From: Pseudaestuariivita sp.
Lineage (GTDB): Bacteria > Pseudomonadota > Alphaproteobacteria > Rhodobacterales > Rhodobacteraceae
Assembly (NCBI GenBank): GCA_020629995.1
Contig: JAHDCH010000088.1
Span: 1 to 9,366, forward strand
Reading direction: 5' to 3'
Length of the DNA: 9,366 nucleotides
The notes below the pieces were generated by a model. The model saw only the letters and a list, made by a program, of their open reading frames with translations, was not told where the DNA came from and searched no databases. Shown here in pieces: positions 6,573-9,366 of this stretch. A program made the position numbers and the translations under genes. Every line of letters begins with the position of its first letter. Positions within the stretch are counted from its first letter, which is position 1.

Positions 6573-7625
6573 ATGGCGGATATTCCCTTGCACGGCGCTG
6601 GCGCGCCGCAAGTTGGGCAAACTCTTGGAACAGCGGCAAATTGGGCGGGCGCGGTCGTGTCACTGGCGCTATTGGCCGGTGTTGGCGTCTGGGGGTACCA
6701 GCTTTTGATGCGCGATGTCAGCGGTGTGCCGGTGGTGCGCGCGCTCGAAGGTCCGATGCGGGTCGCGCCCGAGGATCCGGGCGGGCTGGCAGCCGATCAT
6801 CAGGGATTGGCCGTGAACCAGGTGGCCGGGCAGGGCGAAGCGCAACCGGCGGCAGATCGCCTGCTTTTGGCGCCTGCGCAGGCTGGCGTCACCGAAGAGG
6901 ACACGCCCGGAGCGGTTCTGCCTCAGCGCACCGCCTTGACCGATCCAACCGTGGGCCGCGAGGAAATCGTGGCTGAAATTGACCCGATCGTGGCTGAACC
7001 CGTGGCGCCTGCCGCTCCGGCCCAGGCCGAGGATACCATCGCCGCACCGGCGACGCCCACCGCACCGGCAGCAACCGGCGGTGCCAATGCCACCATCCTT
7101 GCTCTGGCCGACCAGATCGCCGCCGGCGTTGATCCGCTGTCGAACGCGGGTCCCGCCGACACGCCCGAGGTCAAGACCGAGATCGTCGCCGCACCGCAAC
7201 CCGAGGCGAAACCAGCCGCAATTGCTGCCGTGTCGACCAAAGGTGCCGTCGCCCGGTCCTTGCGCCCGCAGTTGCGCCCGGCTGGCCTGCGCGCGGGGCC
7301 TGCCTCGGCGCCGCTTGCTGCAATTCAAGAGGTTGCCGCATCCAGCGGCGAAGTTGATGCCGCGCGTATCCCGGCGGGCACCCGGCTGGTCCAGCTGGGC
7401 GCTTTTGACAGCGCCGAAGTGGCCCGTTCGGAATGGGAACGCCTGTCGTCCAAGTTCAGCGACTATCTGGATGGCAAGGAACGTGTGATCCAGCGCGCCA
7501 CCAGCGGCGGACGGGTGTTCTACCGGCTGCGCGCAATGGGGTTCGCCGATCTGAACGATGCACGGCGTTTCTGTTCGGCGTTGACCGCGCAGCGCGCTGA
7601 TTGCATCCCGGTGGTCACCCGATGA
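6573..7625 (+). CDS. SPOR domain membrane protein
   Basis: A 350-residue single-pass inner-membrane protein. Residues 1-23 are cytoplasmic; the hydrophobic stretch WAGAVVSLALLAGVGVWGYQ within 24-46 is the anchor. A long Ala/Pro-rich periplasmic linker (about 50-262) follows, then a C-terminal SPOR domain (about 269-350) starting GTRLVQLGAFDSAEVARSEW and ending with two cysteines (C334 and C344) that could pair in the periplasm. SPOR domains bind glycan strands lacking stem peptides, which are enriched at division septa, so a role at the septum or in wall remodelling is likely. It is not clearly FtsN, DamX or DedD. The start ATG 6573 has GAGG 5 bases upstream. The stop overlaps the nagZ start (ATGA), so it is probably co-translated with nagZ. 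The linker is low-complexity and expected to vary between strains. Confidence 0.9.
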   Translation: MADIPLHGAGAPQVGQTLGTAANWAGAVVSLALLAGVGVWGYQLLMRDVSGVPVVRALEGPMRVAPEDPGGLAADHQGLAVNQVAGQGEAQPAADRLLLAPAQAGVTEEDTPGAVLPQRTALTDPTVGREEIVAEIDPIVAEPVAPAAPAQAEDTIAAPATPTAPAATGGANATILALADQIAAGVDPLSNAGPADTPEVKTEIVAAPQPEAKPAAIAAVSTKGAVARSLRPQLRPAGLRAGPASAPLAAIQEVAASSGEVDAARIPAGTRLVQLGAFDSAEVARSEWERLSSKFSDYLDGKERVIQRATSGGRVFYRLRAMGFADLNDARRFCSALTAQRADCIPVVTR

Positions 7626-8617
7626 CCCATCTGCCCGCCATCTTCGGCTGTGCGGGCCCAAAGCTGTTGCCAGACGAGGCCAAATTTTTCTCTCAGGTCC
7701 GGCCCTGGGGGTTCATCCTCTTTGCGCGCAACATTCAGGACGCGGCGCAAGCCACTGCTTTGACAGAGGATTTGCGTGATGCCGCTGGATACGATGCGCC
7801 CATCCTGATCGATCAGGAAGGGGGCCGAGTTCAGCGCTATCGTCCGCCCGTGGGCCGCGATTGGCAGCCGCCCCTGGACCAGATCACCGCGAGCGGTCCC
7901 CGCGCCGCCGAATTCATGTTCCTGCGCGCGCGCCTGATTGCTCACGAGCTGCTGTCGATGGGGATCGACGTCAATTGCATTCCGACACTGGATGTGGCCA
8001 CTGACGTCACGCATCCGTTCCTGCGCAACCGCTGTTATGGCACCGATGTGCGTGCCGTTGCGGCCATCGGACAGGCGGTGGCGGGCGGGCTGATGGACGG
8101 TGGCGTCTTGCCCGTGATCAAGCACATGCCCGGCCACGGCCGCGGCACCGTCGACAGCCACCTGTCGGTTCCGCGCGTTTCGGCTGAGCGGGCCACGCTC
8201 GAAGCGGTCGATTTCGCCCCGTTTCGCGCCATGGCGGACGCACCTCTGGGGATGAGCGCGCATGTGATCTATGACGCGATCGACCCGCGCCCGGCTACGA
8301 TCAGCCCGGTGATGATCTCGCTTATCCGGGATCAGATCGGCTTTGACGGCCTTTTGATGACGGACGACATCAGCATGGAGGCGCTTGAGGGCACCGTTGC
8401 CGAACGCAGTGCGGCAGCGCTGCAGGCGGGGTGTGACGTGACCTTGCATTGCAACGGCGATCTGCCGGAAATGCGCGACATCGCCGAAACCGTCCCGGCG
8501 GCCATGACCCGCGATGCCGCGCGCCGGGGCAGGGCCGCTTTGGCCGCCCGCGCCACGCCCGCGCCGGTTGACATTCCCGCGCTTGAGGCCAAGCTGGCAG
8601 AGCTGACCCAAGCCTAG
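7622..8617 (+). CDS. nagZ: Beta-N-acetylhexosaminidase (glycoside hydrolase family 3)
   Basis: This enzyme removes the non-reducing GlcNAc from GlcNAc-anhydroMurNAc (peptides) during peptidoglycan recycling, in the cytoplasm; no signal peptide is present. The product has 331 residues, the single-domain TIM-barrel size of Gram-negative NagZ. Visible motifs are LIDQEGGRVQRY near the N-terminus; KHMPGHGRGTVDSH (167-180), holding the KHxPGHG signature and the D178/H180 acid-base dyad; and LLMTDDISMEAL, with D248 as nucleophile. The ATG at 7622 is chosen because it overlaps the SPOR gene stop in ATGA and precedes HLPAIFG, the first barrel strand; the GTG seven codons upstream lies inside the SPOR gene. 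In some Gram-negatives NagZ products trigger AmpC beta-lactamase induction; no ampR or ampC is visible here. Pairing with a SPOR protein suggests coupling of wall binding and recycling. Confidence 0.96.
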   Translation: MTHLPAIFGCAGPKLLPDEAKFFSQVRPWGFILFARNIQDAAQATALTEDLRDAAGYDAPILIDQEGGRVQRYRPPVGRDWQPPLDQITASGPRAAEFMFLRARLIAHELLSMGIDVNCIPTLDVATDVTHPFLRNRCYGTDVRAVAAIGQAVAGGLMDGGVLPVIKHMPGHGRGTVDSHLSVPRVSAERATLEAVDFAPFRAMADAPLGMSAHVIYDAIDPRPATISPVMISLIRDQIGFDGLLMTDDISMEALEGTVAERSAAALQAGCDVTLHCNGDLPEMRDIAETVPAAMTRDAARRGRAALAARATPAPVDIPALEAKLAELTQA

Positions 8618-8629
8618 GCCTGCGCCCAT

Positions 8630-9366
8630 ATGAGTGACGATTTTGACCAAGCCCCCAGCGAGGTGGCCGAGCGCCTTGCCGCAGAGGCGCTGATCGTCGA
8701 TGTGGACGGGTTCGAAGGTCCGCTCGATGTGCTGCTGACGCTGTCGCGCACGCAGAAAGTGGACTTGCGGCAAATCTCGATCCTTGCCCTGGCGCGGCAA
8801 TACCTGGCCTTTATCGACAAGGCCAAGGAGCTGCGGATCGAACTGGCCGCCGATTACCTGGTGATGGCCGCCTGGCTGGCCTTTCTCAAATCACGGCTAC
8901 TGCTGCCGCCGGACCCGGCTGACGAAGGCCCGTCGGGCGAAGAGCTGGCCGCGCACCTTGCGTTCCAGCTGGAACGGCTGAACGGCATGCGCGACGTCGC
9001 CGCCCGCCTGATGGGCCGCGATCAGCTGGGCCGTGATTTCTTTGCCCGCGGCATTCCTGAAACGGTGGAACGGGTGCGGCGTGTGACCTACACGGCGACG
9101 CTTCTTGACCTGATGCAGGGCTATGCGCGCATCCGCACCAAGGACGAATTCCGCCCCTTCGTGATGGACCGCGAAAAGCTGTACACGATGGAACAGGCGC
9201 TGGACCGGATGCGTGGCATGATCGGCTTTACCGGCAGCTGGACGTCGCTGGCGTCGTACCTGCCAGATGGCTGGACGGGAGAGCCCGAGATGATCCGCTC
9301 GGCCACGGCCGCGACCTTTGCCGCCTCGCTGCAACTGGTCAAGGAGGGGCACCTTGAGATAAGGCA
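8630..9366 (+). CDS. scpA: Segregation and condensation protein A, 3' end outside window
   Basis: ScpA is the kleisin subunit that bridges the heads of the SMC dimer and, with ScpB, forms the bacterial condensin that organises and segregates the chromosome. The frame runs from ATG 8630 to the right edge with no stop (245 complete codons). The N-terminal signature DGFEGPLDVLLTLSR (26-40) and AAWLAFLKSRLLLPP (80-94) are classic ScpA. The middle part is charged and helical, as expected for a kleisin linker, and the visible end (SATAATFAASLQLVKEGHLEI) is the start of the C-terminal winged helix that contacts the SMC head. With a family size near 260 residues, only a short tail is missing. It starts 12 bases after the nagZ stop with a weak ribosome site, so it is probably translated from the same message. 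scpB would be expected just beyond the edge. Confidence 0.96.
   Translation, partial: MSDDFDQAPSEVAERLAAEALIVDVDGFEGPLDVLLTLSRTQKVDLRQISILALARQYLAFIDKAKELRIELAADYLVMAAWLAFLKSRLLLPPDPADEGPSGEELAAHLAFQLERLNGMRDVAARLMGRDQLGRDFFARGIPETVERVRRVTYTATLLDLMQGYARIRTKDEFRPFVMDREKLYTMEQALDRMRGMIGFTGSWTSLASYLPDGWTGEPEMIRSATAATFAASLQLVKEGHLEIR

Noticed and set aside
7520..8800. Long minus-strand open frame (426 codons) opposite nagZ
   Set aside because: It spans three well-supported plus-strand genes and its product is Arg/His/Gln-rich shadow sequence.

Overview
The window looks like chromosome of a marine alphaproteobacterium of the Rhodobacteraceae (Roseobacter group). The basis is high GC with strong G/C preference at third codon positions, short intergenic gaps, overlapping start and stop codons, and the gene order erpA / dgt / (small SDR-like gene) / argS / SPOR protein / nagZ / scpA, which I know as a conserved block in this family. 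The genus cannot be read from the sequence.

Bases 1-2465 hold the accessory part. A gene cut by the left edge encodes a tandem 19-residue acidic repeat (seven copies in the window, the array evidently starting further left). A strong intrinsic terminator at 425-450 follows it. Next comes an uncharacterised, probably all-helical 365-residue protein with an ELTHIVFYL motif, and then a ten-helix DMT/EamA-type exporter whose start codon overlaps the preceding stop (TGATG). The exporter meets erpA (minus strand) tail to tail; one CTAG palindrome supplies both stop codons.

Bases 2462-9366 are housekeeping. erpA (A-type Fe-S carrier) and dgt (HD-domain dNTP triphosphohydrolase) are divergent from a 71-base spacer with an AT-rich core. 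dgt is followed by a short AT-rich inverted repeat and a 191-residue degenerate Rossmann/SDR-like protein without the usual catalytic residues. argS (arginyl-tRNA synthetase) has its own plausible promoter. A membrane-anchored SPOR protein, cytoplasmic nagZ (peptidoglycan recycling; 4-base ATGA overlap with the SPOR gene) and scpA (SMC-kleisin, running off the right edge about 20 residues short of its end) form a likely operon. They link translation, septal wall binding, wall recycling and chromosome segregation.

The part that looks least described is the repeat gene plus its downstream pair. The peptide repeat is kept identical through many synonymous changes. It sits in front of a terminator with no obvious new promoter before the unknown helical protein and the exporter. 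That layout would fit a highly expressed substrate or precursor followed by weakly expressed partner genes, but this is inference only.
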